This document shows positions 16,901 through 25,817 of a stretch of DNA of 64,000 nt, one piece after another (position 1 is the stretch's first letter; every line of letters begins with the position of its first letter). A program made the translations under genes and the position numbers. The notes beneath the pieces are model-generated. The model had not been told where the DNA came from. It did not search any database and was given only the letters and a program-made list of their open reading frames with translations. The stretch comes from Streptomyces sp. 135 (lineage in GTDB: Bacteria > Actinomycetota > Actinomycetes > Streptomycetales > Streptomycetaceae). The stretch spans positions 6,386,001 through 6,450,000 of the forward strand of contig NZ_CP075691.1 of NCBI RefSeq assembly GCF_020026305.1, written 5' to 3'.

Positions 16901-17476
16901 CTACTCAGCGGGAGGTTCACCCACCACCCACCACTCGTCGGTGTCCGCCTCCTGCAATTCCCTGTCCAGACGGTCCATCATCCGGCCCAGCTTGGCCTCG
17001 TCGGAGGACCGGTCCAGGCTTGCCCGGTGGTGGCGCGTGGCATCCCAGTAGTGCCGGAAGAGCGGATTCTGGCACATCACCCGAAGGTGTCCGTGTAGTT
17101 CTCCGAGCGTCATGGCACCGATGCGGTGCGCATGCAGGGCGTTGATGTACAGCGCGTTCGCGAAGAGGAATTGCCGCTGTCTTTCGGGGGGTACATCTCC
17201 CTCGTAGGTGTCCAGGACGGCGGCCAGTGTGGCGTCCCCCATGGCTTTGCACAGCAAGTCGAAGTGCAGGCGATGCTGTTCGGTGAGCGCGTTGTTCCGG
17301 CGCTGTGCTTCGGTTGCCGCGAGGTCGCGCTCGGACGTGAGGCGTTCGCGTTCCGCCGTGCATGCCGCCTGCCTGCGCTGCCGTGTCCAGTGCCATGCAA
17401 ACGTCCCGGTCGCGAACGCGAGCCCGGCAACCGCTGCCGAGCCCACCCCCCATGTCCATGAAATCTGTGTGGCCAT
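16901..17476 (-). CDS. DUF6082-like membrane-anchored protein
   Basis: A 191-residue protein. One N-terminal helix (about 8-28, VGSAAVAGLAFATGTFAW) is followed by a charged, probably coiled-coil stretch (QRRQAACTAERERLTSERDLAAT). A helical domain ends with LRVMCQNPLFRHYWDATRHHRASL and DTDEWWVVGEPPAE, typical of proteins annotated DUF6082. It would be membrane-tethered with the domain in the cytoplasm (inferred). The ATG at 17476 follows a GGGGG stretch. It heads a cluster that includes the two small paralogues and a second, truncated DUF6082 copy. No function is known to me. Confidence 0.72.
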   Translation of the reverse strand: MATQISWTWGVGSAAVAGLAFATGTFAWHWTRQRRQAACTAERERLTSERDLAATEAQRRNNALTEQHRLHFDLLCKAMGDATLAAVLDTYEGDVPPERQRQFLFANALYINALHAHRIGAMTLGELHGHLRVMCQNPLFRHYWDATRHHRASLDRSSDEAKLGRMMDRLDRELQEADTDEWWVVGEPPAE

Positions 17477-17822
17477 GTCAACCCCCGAATCAGGCGACCG
17501 TCCGCCGGTCGTCGGGTGCGGGGCGACAGGGAGCGGACCGGCGAGCGGTGGGCGGTGCGCTTGCCGTCTCCCAGGGTGCCGAGCGGCTCTGATCGGCGGG
17601 GAGGCGGAGAGGAGGCGCACGGAAGGAAGGGGTGGTCGCACATCCCGGCGCCGTGCCCAATGTGTGCCCCGCGAGCGCCGCTAACAATCGTTCACTTCGC
17701 GGCACGTCCGGGCGCACATATCCTGGGACGGTCTTCACTTTTCGCGGGGGAACCGCAGCGGCCCGCACCCTGTGTACGGGCTCGCCGCGACCCGTACGAA
17801 CGTCGGTACGAGGGGCCCACGG
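17477..17822. other. 346-bp divergent intergenic region
   Basis: It separates the minus-strand DUF6082 cluster from the plus-strand CobW GTPase. GTACGA repeats at about 17796 and 17808. I see no clear promoter, Zur site or gene. Confidence 0.5.
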
Positions 17823-18992
17823 TTGAACAAGCAGCAGATCCCGGTCATCGTCCTCGCCGGATTCCTCGGTTCCGGTAAGACCACCCTGCTCAACCATCTG
17901 CTGCACCGCAGCGGTGGCAGCCGGATCGGGGCGATCGTCAACGACTTCGGCTCGATCGAGATCGACGCGATGTCGGTCGCGGGGCAGCTCGGCGACTCGA
18001 CCGTCTCCCTCGGCAACGGCTGCCTGTGCTGTGCCGTGGACGCGAGCGAGCTCGACGAGTACCTGGAGCGGCTCGCCCGGCCCTCCGCCGGGATCGATGT
18101 GATCGTCATCGAGGCGAGCGGCCTCGCGGAGCCGCAGGAGCTCGTGAAGATGCTGCTCGCCAGCGAGAACCCCCACATCGTGTACGGGGGGCTCGTCGAG
18201 GTGGTGGACGCCGCCGAGTTCGATGCCACGAGGGAGCGGCATCCCGAGGTGGACCGGCATCTCGGCGTCGCCGATCTCGTCGTGGTCAACAAGGCCGACC
18301 GGGTGCCGCGCGAGGAGCACGAGCGCGTCCTCGGCGTCGTCCGCGGGCTCGCCGGCCGCGCGGCTGTCGTCGCGGCCTCCTTCGGCCGCGTGGACGTGGA
18401 GCTGTTCTTCGACCGCGCGCCGGTGGGGGAGCGGGTCGGGCAGCTCTCCTTCGACGATCTGCGGGACGAGGACGATCTGCGGGACGAGGGTGATCTCCGC
18501 GGCGATGACGGTCCTCGCGACCAGGCGGAACCGTCCGACGGCTGCCGCCACCACGACCACCTGCACTCCGCCTACGAAAGCCTCTCCTTCGTCTCCGAGG
18601 CGCCCATGAAGCCCCGCCCCTTGATGGCCCTCCTGGACAGCAGGCCGGAGGGCCTCTACCGCATCAAGGGGTACGTCGATTTCGGCCCCTCCGACCCGGC
18701 GAACCGGTACGCGGTGCACGCCGTCGGGCGTTTTCTGCGCTTCTACCCCGAGCCGTGGGCTCCGGGCGAGCCGCGCCTGACCCAGCTCGTCCTCATCGGG
18801 TCGGACATCGACGTACCCGCCCTGGAGAAGGGGCTCGAGGCCTGTCGTGAGTACGCCCCACAGGCCGATGAGCACGGCATGTGGGGCGTACTGCGCTACG
18901 TCCAGGAGCCGGACGCCGATGAGCCCGACGCCGACGGGCCGGACGGCGATGAACTGGACGCCGACGAGCCCGACGCCGAGCCCGCCCGCTGA
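17823..18992 (+). CDS. CobW/COG0523-family GTPase
   Basis: A 389-residue metallochaperone-type GTPase. The P-loop GFLGSGKTTLLNHLL is near residue 12, the metal-binding CxCC motif is in GNGCLCC near residue 65, and NKAD is the guanine-specificity motif. A CobW C-terminal domain follows from about residue 255 (RPEGLYRIKGYVDF). Between them lies an acidic repeat (DLRDEDDLRDEGDLRGDD) and a His-rich CRHHDHLH loop; the tail repeats DEPDAD-like units. The TTG start at 17823 has GAGGGG seven bases upstream. Members insert Zn2+ or Co2+ into client proteins; the client here is unknown. Its stop is 6 bp from that of parC. Confidence 0.87.
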   Translation: MNKQQIPVIVLAGFLGSGKTTLLNHLLHRSGGSRIGAIVNDFGSIEIDAMSVAGQLGDSTVSLGNGCLCCAVDASELDEYLERLARPSAGIDVIVIEASGLAEPQELVKMLLASENPHIVYGGLVEVVDAAEFDATRERHPEVDRHLGVADLVVVNKADRVPREEHERVLGVVRGLAGRAAVVAASFGRVDVELFFDRAPVGERVGQLSFDDLRDEDDLRDEGDLRGDDGPRDQAEPSDGCRHHDHLHSAYESLSFVSEAPMKPRPLMALLDSRPEGLYRIKGYVDFGPSDPANRYAVHAVGRFLRFYPEPWAPGEPRLTQLVLIGSDIDVPALEKGLEACREYAPQADEHGMWGVLRYVQEPDADEPDADGPDGDELDADEPDAEPAR

Positions 18993-18998
18993 CCGCGG

Positions 18999-21452
18999 CT
19001 ACACCGGGCCGGCCACCGCCGCCACCGGCTTCGCCAGCGATACGCCCGAACCGTCACGGCGCGGGTCGATGTCCGGCAGCTCGGCCGGTGCGCCATTGCG
19101 CTGGGCCGCGTGCGGCGGCGTCGGGCCCGCCCAGGCGAAGCTCAGGCAGTCCTCGCCCTTCAGGAACCGCTGGACGCGCACACCGCCCGTGGCGCGGCCC
19201 TTGCGCGGGTACTGGTCGAACGGCGTGAGCTTGGCCGTCGTCTGCACCGAGTCGTCGAGCGTGCCGCGCGAGCCCGCCACCGTGAAGACGACCGCGTCCA
19301 CCGCCGGGTCCACCGCCGTGAAGGAGATGACCTTCGCGCCGTCGGCGAGCTTGATGCCCGTCATGCCGCCCGCTGGACGGCCCTGCGGGCGCACCTGGGA
19401 GGCCTGGTAGCGCAGCAGCTGGGCGTCGTCCGTGATGAAGACGAGGTCCTCCTCGCCGGTGCGCAGCTCGGCCGCGCCCACGATCCGGTCACCGTCCTTC
19501 AGGGTGATGACCTCAAGCTCCTCCTTGTTGGAGGGATAGTCGGGCACCACACGCTTGACCACGCCCTGCGCGGTGCCCAGTGCCAGACCCGGCGACGACT
19601 CGTCGAGCGTCATCAGGCAGATCAGCTTCTCGTCCTTCGTCAGCGGAAGCAGCTCGGAGACGGGCGCCCCTCCGGAGAGGTTGGGCGCGCCCATCGTCTC
19701 CGGGAGCTGCGGGAGGTCCACTACGGAGAGCCGCAGCAGCCGCCCCTCGGACGTGACCGCGCCCACCTCGCCGCGCGCCGTGGCCGGCACCGCCGAGACG
19801 ATCGCGTCGTGCTTGACACGCTTGGTCTCGCCGTCGCCGAAGGGCTCGCCGTTGGCCGTACGGGCCAGCAGGCCGGTCGACGACAGGAGGACGCGGCACG
19901 GGTCGTCCGCGACCTGGAGCGAGACCGTGGCGGCCGGGGAGCCCGCCGACTCCAGGAGCACCGTGCGCCGGTCCGTGCCGAACTTCTTGGCGACGGCGGC
20001 CAGTTCGGAGGAGACCAGCTTGCGCAGCTCGGCGTCCGAGTCCAGGATGCCGGTCAGCTCGTCGATCTCGCCGTTGAGCTTGTCGCGCTCGGACTCCAGC
20101 TCGATGCGGTCGTACTTGGTGAGACGGCGCAGCGGGGTGTCCAGGATGTACTGCGTCTGGATGTCGCTCAGCGAGAAGCGCTCGATGAGGCGCTCCTTGG
20201 CCTGCGCGGAGTTCTCACTGGAGCGGATGAGGCGGATGACCTCGTCGATGTCCAGAAGGGCGACCAGGAGGCCCTCGACCAGGTGCAGGCGGTCGCGCTT
20301 CTTGCCGCGGCGGAACTCGCTGCGGCGGCGCACCACGTCGAACCGGTGGTCGAGGTAGACCTCCAGGAGCTCCTTGAGGCCGAGCGTGAGGGGCTGTCCG
20401 TCGACCAGCGCGACGTTGTTGATGCCGAAGGACTCCTCCATCGGCGTCAGCTTGTACAGCTGCTCCAGGACGGCCTCCGGGACGAAGCCGTTCTTGATCT
20501 CGATGACCAGGCGCAGGCCGTGCGAGCGGTCGGTGAGGTCCTTGACGTCGGCGATGCCCTGGAGCTTCTTCGCGCCGACCAGGTCCTTGATCTTGGAGAT
20601 GACCTTTTCGGGCCCTACGGAGAAGGGCAGTTCGGTGACGACCAGGCCCTTGCGGCGCGCCGTCACGTTCTCCACGGCGACCGTCGCGCGGATCTTGAAG
20701 GAGCCGCGGCCCGATTCGTACGCGTCCTTGATGCCGGTCAGGCCGACGATCTTGCCGCCCGTGGGCAGGTCGGGGCCCGGCACGTACTTCATCAGCGTCT
20801 CGAGGTCGGCCCCCGGGTGCTTGATCAGGTGGCGCGCGGCGGCGATGACCTCGCCGAGGTTGTGCGGCGGCATGTTCGTCGCCATGCCGACCGCGATGCC
20901 CGACGCGCCGTTGACCAGGAGGTTCGGGTAGGCCGCCGGGAGGGCGGACGGCTCCATCTCCTGGCCGTCGTAGTTCGGCTCGAAGTCGACGGTGTTCTCG
21001 TCGATCGACTCCGTCATCAGGGAGGTGGCGTCGGCCATCTTGCACTCGGTGTACCGCATGGCGGCCGGCGGGTCGTCGTTGCCGAGCGAGCCGAAGTTGC
21101 CGTGGCCGTCCACCAGCGGGAGGCGCATCGAGAAGGGCTGGGCCATGCGCACCAGCGCGTCGTAGATCGACGCGTCGCCGTGGGGGTGCAATTTACCCAT
21201 GACCTCGCCGACGACACGGGCGCACTTCACATAGCCGCGGTCGGGGCGCAGGCCCATCTCGTTCATCTGATAGACGATCCTGCGGTGGACCGGCTTCATG
21301 CCGTCGCGGGCGTCCGGCAGGGCCCGGGAGTAGATGACCGAATACGCGTACTCGAGGAAGGAGCCCTGCATCTCGTCGACGACGTCGATGTCGAGGATCT
21401 TCTCCTCGAACGAGTCGTCGGGCGGCGGGGTCTTCGTGCTGCGGCGGGCCAT
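18999..21452 (-). CDS. parC: DNA topoisomerase IV subunit A (ParC)
   Basis: An 817-residue type IIA topoisomerase cleavage subunit, the partner of ParE at 1708-3831. The active-site Tyr134 is in AAMRYTECKM, and the quinolone-determining region HPHGDASIYDALVRM covers about residues 89-103. The coiled-coil and tower segments follow (LTKYDRIELESERDKLNGEIDELTGIL), then a C-terminal beta-pinwheel (LLARTANGEPFGDG, GRATGGVRVQRFLKGED). The strict GyrA box is not evident, supporting ParC over GyrA. The ATG at 21452 follows AAGGAG; an in-frame extension to 21614 lacks family sequence. The gene stands alone, 15 kb from parE and in the opposite orientation. Confidence 0.93.
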   Translation of the reverse strand: MARRSTKTPPPDDSFEEKILDIDVVDEMQGSFLEYAYSVIYSRALPDARDGMKPVHRRIVYQMNEMGLRPDRGYVKCARVVGEVMGKLHPHGDASIYDALVRMAQPFSMRLPLVDGHGNFGSLGNDDPPAAMRYTECKMADATSLMTESIDENTVDFEPNYDGQEMEPSALPAAYPNLLVNGASGIAVGMATNMPPHNLGEVIAAARHLIKHPGADLETLMKYVPGPDLPTGGKIVGLTGIKDAYESGRGSFKIRATVAVENVTARRKGLVVTELPFSVGPEKVISKIKDLVGAKKLQGIADVKDLTDRSHGLRLVIEIKNGFVPEAVLEQLYKLTPMEESFGINNVALVDGQPLTLGLKELLEVYLDHRFDVVRRRSEFRRGKKRDRLHLVEGLLVALLDIDEVIRLIRSSENSAQAKERLIERFSLSDIQTQYILDTPLRRLTKYDRIELESERDKLNGEIDELTGILDSDAELRKLVSSELAAVAKKFGTDRRTVLLESAGSPAATVSLQVADDPCRVLLSSTGLLARTANGEPFGDGETKRVKHDAIVSAVPATARGEVGAVTSEGRLLRLSVVDLPQLPETMGAPNLSGGAPVSELLPLTKDEKLICLMTLDESSPGLALGTAQGVVKRVVPDYPSNKEELEVITLKDGDRIVGAAELRTGEEDLVFITDDAQLLRYQASQVRPQGRPAGGMTGIKLADGAKVISFTAVDPAVDAVVFTVAGSRGTLDDSVQTTAKLTPFDQYPRKGRATGGVRVQRFLKGEDCLSFAWAGPTPPHAAQRNGAPAELPDIDPRRDGSGVSLAKPVAAVAGPV

Positions 21453-21688
21453 CGCTGCTGCGGCTCCTTCACCAACAAGTGCGGGATCTGACGCCGACCA
21501 TTGTGGACTGTCCCACTGACAACGCCGACCACGCCCCGCGCCGACGGCGGCGTCACCACCGCGACTACGCCGAGGGCGGACCGGGAACTTCGTCAGGTGT
21601 CCGCACGCTTGCATACAGTGGCAGGACTGGCAGCAATTGTTCTGAACCCAGCGATGATCACGACGATCCAGCGATCGAAGGGACGTAC

Positions 21689-23059
21689 ATGCCCATGGGT
21701 CACACGGCCACAGCCGAGGCCGGCTCCGGCGGCCTGACAGCGACCGAGCACCGGCTGGCCAACGGCCTGCGCGTGGTGCTCTCCGAGGACCACCTGACCC
21801 CGGTCGCCGCGGTCTGCCTCTGGTACGACGTCGGCTCCCGCCACGAGGTCAAGGGGCGGACCGGCCTGGCCCACCTCTTCGAGCACCTGATGTTCCAGGG
21901 CTCGAAGCAGGTGCACGGCAACGGCCACTTCGAACTGGTCCAGGGGGCGGGCGGCTCCCTCAACGGCACGACCAGCTTCGAGCGCACCAACTACTTCGAG
22001 ACGATGCCCGCCCACCAGTTGGAGCTGGCCCTGTGGCTCGAGGCCGACCGGATGGGCTCGCTGCTCTCCGCGCTCGACGAGGAGTCCATGGAGAACCAGC
22101 GCGACGTCGTCAAGAACGAACGCCGCCAGCGCTACGACAACGTCCCGTACGGCACGGCCTTCGAGAAGCTGACCGCGCTCTCCTATCCGGAGGGGCACCC
22201 CTACCACCACACGCCGATCGGCTCCATGGCCGACCTGGACGCGGCCACCCTGGAAGACGCCCGCGAGTTCTTCCGCACGTACTACGCGCCCAACAACGCC
22301 GTCCTGTCGGTCGTCGGCGACATCGACCCCGAGCAGACGCTCGCCTGGGTCGAGAAGTACTTCGGGTCGATCCCCTCGCACGACGGCAAGCAGCCGCCGC
22401 GTGACGGCTCCCTCCCGGAGCGCATCGGCAAGGAGCTGCGCGAGGTCATCGAGGAGGATGTGCCGGCCCGCGCCCTCATGGCCGCCTACCGCCTCCCGGA
22501 GGACGGCACGCGCGCGTGCGACGCGGCCGACCTCGCCCTCACCGTCCTCGGCAGCGGCGACTCCTCCCGGCTCTACAACCGGCTCGTGCGCCGCGACCGC
22601 ACCGCCGTCGCCGCCGGATTCGGCCTGCTGCGCCTCGCCGGTGCCCCCTCGCTCGGCTGGCTGGACGTGAAGACGTCCGGCGACGTCGAGGTCCCGGTCA
22701 TCGAGGCCGCCGTCGACGAGGAGCTCGCCCGCTTCGCCGCGGAGGGCCCCACCCCGGAGGAGATGGAGCGCGCCCAGGCCCAGCTGGAGCGCGAGTGGCT
22801 CGACCGTCTCGGCACGGTCGCGGGCCGCGCGGACGAACTGTGCCGGTACGCGGTCCTGTTCGGCGACCCGCAGCTCGCTCTCACCGCGGTGCAGCGCGTG
22901 CTCGACGTCACCGCCGAGGAGGTCCAGGAGGTCGCCAAGGCCCGCCTGCGCCCGGACAACCGCGCGGTGCTCGTCTACGAACCGGTGTCCACCGACGCCG
23001 AGGACGCCGAGAACACTCAGGCCGCCGAGACCGCAGAGGAAGAGGAGGCGGCGAAGTGA
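21689..23059 (+). CDS. M16 zinc metallopeptidase, catalytic subunit
   Basis: A 456-residue insulinase/mitochondrial-processing-peptidase-like protein. The inverted zinc motif HLFEH (His62, Glu65, His66) is followed by the downstream glutamate region ENQRDVVKNERRQ, so the catalytic site is complete. Two M16 half-domains fill the chain, and the tail is Glu/Ala-rich. The ATG at 21689 follows GAAGGGA. Its last four bases overlap the start of the second M16 gene, whose product lacks the zinc motif; together they would form a heterodimer like bacterial MPP-type peptidases. No signal peptide is seen, so it is probably cytoplasmic. Natural substrates are unknown. Confidence 0.88.
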   Translation: MPMGHTATAEAGSGGLTATEHRLANGLRVVLSEDHLTPVAAVCLWYDVGSRHEVKGRTGLAHLFEHLMFQGSKQVHGNGHFELVQGAGGSLNGTTSFERTNYFETMPAHQLELALWLEADRMGSLLSALDEESMENQRDVVKNERRQRYDNVPYGTAFEKLTALSYPEGHPYHHTPIGSMADLDAATLEDAREFFRTYYAPNNAVLSVVGDIDPEQTLAWVEKYFGSIPSHDGKQPPRDGSLPERIGKELREVIEEDVPARALMAAYRLPEDGTRACDAADLALTVLGSGDSSRLYNRLVRRDRTAVAAGFGLLRLAGAPSLGWLDVKTSGDVEVPVIEAAVDEELARFAAEGPTPEEMERAQAQLEREWLDRLGTVAGRADELCRYAVLFGDPQLALTAVQRVLDVTAEEVQEVAKARLRPDNRAVLVYEPVSTDAEDAENTQAAETAEEEEAAK

Positions 23060-24441
23060 CCGAGGCCGCGACGATGCAGTTCCACCCCCAGCCCCAGGCC
23101 GGTACGGCCAAGCCGTGGGCCTTCCCCGCCCCCGAGCGCGGCGCGCTGCCCAACGGCCTCACGGTGCTGCGCTGTAACCGCCCCGGCCAGCAGGTCGTCG
23201 CCGTGGAGGTCCACCTGGAGGCGCCCCTGGACGCCGAGCCGAAGGGTCTCGACGGCGTCGCCACGATCATGGCGAGGGCCTTCAACGAAGGCACCGACAA
23301 GCATTCGGCGGAGGAGTTCGCCGCCGAGCTCGACCGGTGCGGCGCCACCATGGACGCGCACGCCGACCACCCCGGCGTCCGCGTCTCCCTCGAAGTCCCG
23401 GTCTCCCGCCTCCCCAAGGCGCTCGGCCTGCTCTCCGACGCCCTGCGGGCCCCTGCCTTCGCGGACAGCGAGATCGAACGCCTCGTACGCAACCGCCTGG
23501 ACGAGATCCCGCACGAGGCGGCCAACCCGGCACGCCGCGCGGCCAAGGAGCTCTCCAGGCAGCTGTTCCCGGCGAGTTCGCGCATGTCGCGGCCCCGCCA
23601 GGGCACCGAGGAGACGGTCAAGGCCATCGACGCGGCCGCGGTGCGCGCCTTCTACGAGGCGCACGTGCGTCCCGCCACGTCCACCCTGGTGGTCGTCGGC
23701 GACCTCGCGGGCACCGACCTGGACGCCGTCCTCGCGGACACCGTCGGCACCTGGAAGGGCGGCACCGCCGAGCCCCGCCCGATGCCCGCGATCACCGCGG
23801 ACGACACGGGCCGCGTCGTCATCGTGGACCGCCCCGGAGCCGTCCAGACGCAGCTCCTGATCGGCCGCATCGGCCCGGACCGGCACGACCGGATCTGGCC
23901 GGCCCAGGTCCTCGGCACGTACTGCCTGGGCGGCACCCTCACCTCCCGTCTGGACCGCGTCCTGCGCGAGGAGAAGGGCTACACCTACGGCGTACGGGCG
24001 TTCAGCCAGGTCCTGCGCTCCGCACCGGACGGCACGGGCGCCGCGATGCTCGCCATCAGCGGCTCCGTCGACACCGCCTCCACGGGGCCCGCGCTGGAGG
24101 ACCTCTGGACGGTCCTGCGCACCCTCGCAGCCGAGGGCCTGACCGACGCCGAGCGCGACGTGGCGGTGCAGAACCTGGTGGGCGTGGCCCCGCTCAAGTA
24201 CGAGATGGCCGCCTCCGTGGCCGCCACGCTCGCCGACCAGGTCGAGCAGAACCTCCCGGACGACTTCCAGGCGCGGCTCTACCGGCAGTTGGCCGCGACC
24301 GGCACCGTGGAGGCCACCGCGGCCGTCGTGAGCGCCTTCCCGGAGGACCACCTGGTGACGATCCTCGTCGGGGACGCCGCGGAGATCGAGGAGCCCGTCA
24401 GGGCGCTCGGCATCGGCGAGGTGAGTGTGGTCGCCGGCTGA
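23056..24441 (+). CDS. M16 peptidase, non-catalytic partner
   Basis: A 461-residue M16-family protein in which the HxxEH position reads ARAFNEGT, so no zinc can be bound as in the partner. The C-terminal half keeps the glycine-rich substrate-gate region (CLGGTLTSRLDRVLREEKGYTYGVR) typical of alpha-like subunits. The GTG start at 23056 overlaps the previous stop (GTGA) and has AGGAGG upstream, indicating translational coupling and a fixed subunit ratio. It is likely a structural, substrate-holding subunit. A hairpin terminator follows. Confidence 0.87.
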   Translation: MTEAATMQFHPQPQAGTAKPWAFPAPERGALPNGLTVLRCNRPGQQVVAVEVHLEAPLDAEPKGLDGVATIMARAFNEGTDKHSAEEFAAELDRCGATMDAHADHPGVRVSLEVPVSRLPKALGLLSDALRAPAFADSEIERLVRNRLDEIPHEAANPARRAAKELSRQLFPASSRMSRPRQGTEETVKAIDAAAVRAFYEAHVRPATSTLVVVGDLAGTDLDAVLADTVGTWKGGTAEPRPMPAITADDTGRVVIVDRPGAVQTQLLIGRIGPDRHDRIWPAQVLGTYCLGGTLTSRLDRVLREEKGYTYGVRAFSQVLRSAPDGTGAAMLAISGSVDTASTGPALEDLWTVLRTLAAEGLTDAERDVAVQNLVGVAPLKYEMAASVAATLADQVEQNLPDDFQARLYRQLAATGTVEATAAVVSAFPEDHLVTILVGDAAEIEEPVRALGIGEVSVVAG

Positions 24442-24451
24442 GCAGCTGTCA

Positions 24452-24512
24452 GGACATATCGGGACCCCGGCGACCGTTTCGATGGCCGGGGTCGCGTACT
24501 CCCTATATGTCC
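24452..24512 (+). terminator. Nested hairpin after the M16 operon
   Basis: An inner 9-bp stem (24463-24471 with 24485-24493) is enclosed by outer arms GGACATAT (24452-24459) and ATATGTCC (24505-24512). Confidence 0.6.
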
Positions 24513-24639
24513 GAATTCATAGGGTGGTTGCCTGTTCGGTGTGTGGCGTGCGCTACAAAAGAGGCGTTCTGTTTGTCGATTGAAAGACGGCCCGTTTAGC
24601 GTCGGTCCGGCTGTTCGTCACGCAGTACGTCGCATCCGC

Positions 24640-24800
24640 GGCACCGGACAGTCATCGCCGAGTCCCCGTACGGCGCGAGCCAGGGGAGCCGGGGACCCAC
24701 ATGTCCCCTGGGGTGAATCGGGCACCTTGCCGTCAGGTGAGGGACTCGTAGGAGACCTTCCTGCTCCGAACCCGTCAGCTAACCCGGTAGGCGAGAAGGA
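24640..24800 (+). promoter_or_regulatory. ydaO-yuaA (c-di-AMP) riboswitch
   Basis: The leader carries the conserved ydaO blocks: a purine-rich GAGCCAGGGGAGCCGGGGAC, then GGGGTGAATCGGGC, then AGGGACTC, then CCGAACCCGTCAGCTAACC followed by CGGTAGGCGAGAAGGA. It ends about 20 bp before the M23 endopeptidase start. In streptomycetes this class shuts down cell-wall lytic genes when c-di-AMP is high. The boundaries are approximate. Confidence 0.9.
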
Positions 24801-24820
24801 AGGAAAGGATCAGCCGCTTC

Positions 24821-25624
24821 ATGGCGTTCACCCGTGCCACCGGGAAGCACCGTCGTCCCAGCCGCCTCACCCGCACCACCGCGAACGTCGCGGGCGTCGC
24901 CGCGATCACCACCACGGGTGTCATCGGAGGCCTGGCCGCTCCGGCGCTCGCCGCCGCCGACGACGCCGCCTTCGAACACACCGGGCTCACCCAGGCGATC
25001 TCCGTGGGCGACTCGCTCGCCGCCAGCATCGACGCGCAGGCCGCCGCCCAGCGGCAGGCCGCCGACGACGCCGCGGCCGCCAAGAAGGCCGAAGAGGCCG
25101 CCAAGAAGAAGGCTGCCGAGGAGAAGCGCAAGGCCGAGGCCGAGGCCAAGGCGAAGGCCAAGAAGGAGCGCGAGGCCAAGGAGCGCGCCGCCCGCGAGGC
25201 CGAGCGCAAGCGCCTGAACACCTACGTCTCCCCGATCTCCGGCTCGTACGTCTCCACGGGCTACCAGACCGGCGGCGCCATGTGGTCCTCCGGCAGCCAC
25301 ACCGGCGTCGACTTCCACGCAGCGTCCGGTACCCCGGTCCACGCGGTGGGCGCCGGTACCGTCGTCGAGGCGGGCTGGGGCGGTGCCTACGGCAACAACG
25401 TGGTCATCAAGATGAACGACGGCACGTACACCCAGTACGGCCACATGTCATCCCTCGGCGTCACCGTCGGCCAGACGGTCACCCCGGGCCAGCAGATAGG
25501 CCTCTCGGGCTCCACCGGCAACTCCAGTGGCCCGCACCTCCACTTCGAGGCCCGCACCGGCCCGGACTACGGCTCGGACATCGACCCCGTGGCGTACCTC
25601 CGCTCGCACGGCGTCAACGTCTGA
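24821..25624 (+). CDS. Secreted M23 peptidoglycan endopeptidase, riboswitch-controlled
   Basis: A 267-residue secreted LytM/M23 zinc endopeptidase that would cleave peptide cross-bridges in the cell wall. A long streptomycete-type signal peptide ends near APALA (about residue 44). Residues about 65-130 are a Lys/Glu/Ala-rich coiled coil. The catalytic domain shows HTGVDFHAASGTPV (zinc His and Asp, about 160-164) and HLHFE (about 239-243). The ATG follows GGAAAGGATC. A c-di-AMP riboswitch fills its leader, linking expression to second-messenger level, as for other wall hydrolases in this genus. A 15-bp hairpin closes the unit. Confidence 0.92.
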   Translation: MAFTRATGKHRRPSRLTRTTANVAGVAAITTTGVIGGLAAPALAAADDAAFEHTGLTQAISVGDSLAASIDAQAAAQRQAADDAAAAKKAEEAAKKKAAEEKRKAEAEAKAKAKKEREAKERAAREAERKRLNTYVSPISGSYVSTGYQTGGAMWSSGSHTGVDFHAASGTPVHAVGAGTVVEAGWGGAYGNNVVIKMNDGTYTQYGHMSSLGVTVGQTVTPGQQIGLSGSTGNSSGPHLHFEARTGPDYGSDIDPVAYLRSHGVNV

Positions 25625-25642
25625 CCCGTCCCGGTACCTCAC

Positions 25643-25676
25643 CGAAGGCCCCGGCTCTCCCGAGCCGGGGCCTTCG
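25643..25676 (+). terminator. Hairpin terminator of the M23 gene
   Basis: A perfect 15-bp stem (25643-25657 with 25662-25676) with loop TCCC lies 19 bp after the stop. Confidence 0.8.
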
Positions 25677-25732
25677 CCGTTTCCGGCCCGCCCTCGCCTG
25701 GCCAAAAGATATCCATGGAATCCGGCCCGCCA

Positions 25733-25761
25733 TCGGAAATTAAGCGGCTCTGCAATAGAGT
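25733..25761 (+). promoter_or_regulatory. Possible promoter of the GntR gene
   Basis: TAGAGT at 25756-25761 is a consensus-like -10 element with TCGGAA at 25733-25738 as a poor -35. The predicted start would leave a leader of about 50 nt. Confidence 0.4.
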
Positions 25762-25817
25762 TCCGGAACGAGCGTCGGTCGACCGCGTTTCGCGGGGATT
25801 AAGGCGGAGGTCCGGTC

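Noticed and set aside
19110..21491. 793-codon open frame antisense to parC
   Set aside because: Composition-driven shadow of a high-GC gene; low-complexity Arg/Gly/Val sequence and no family motifs.
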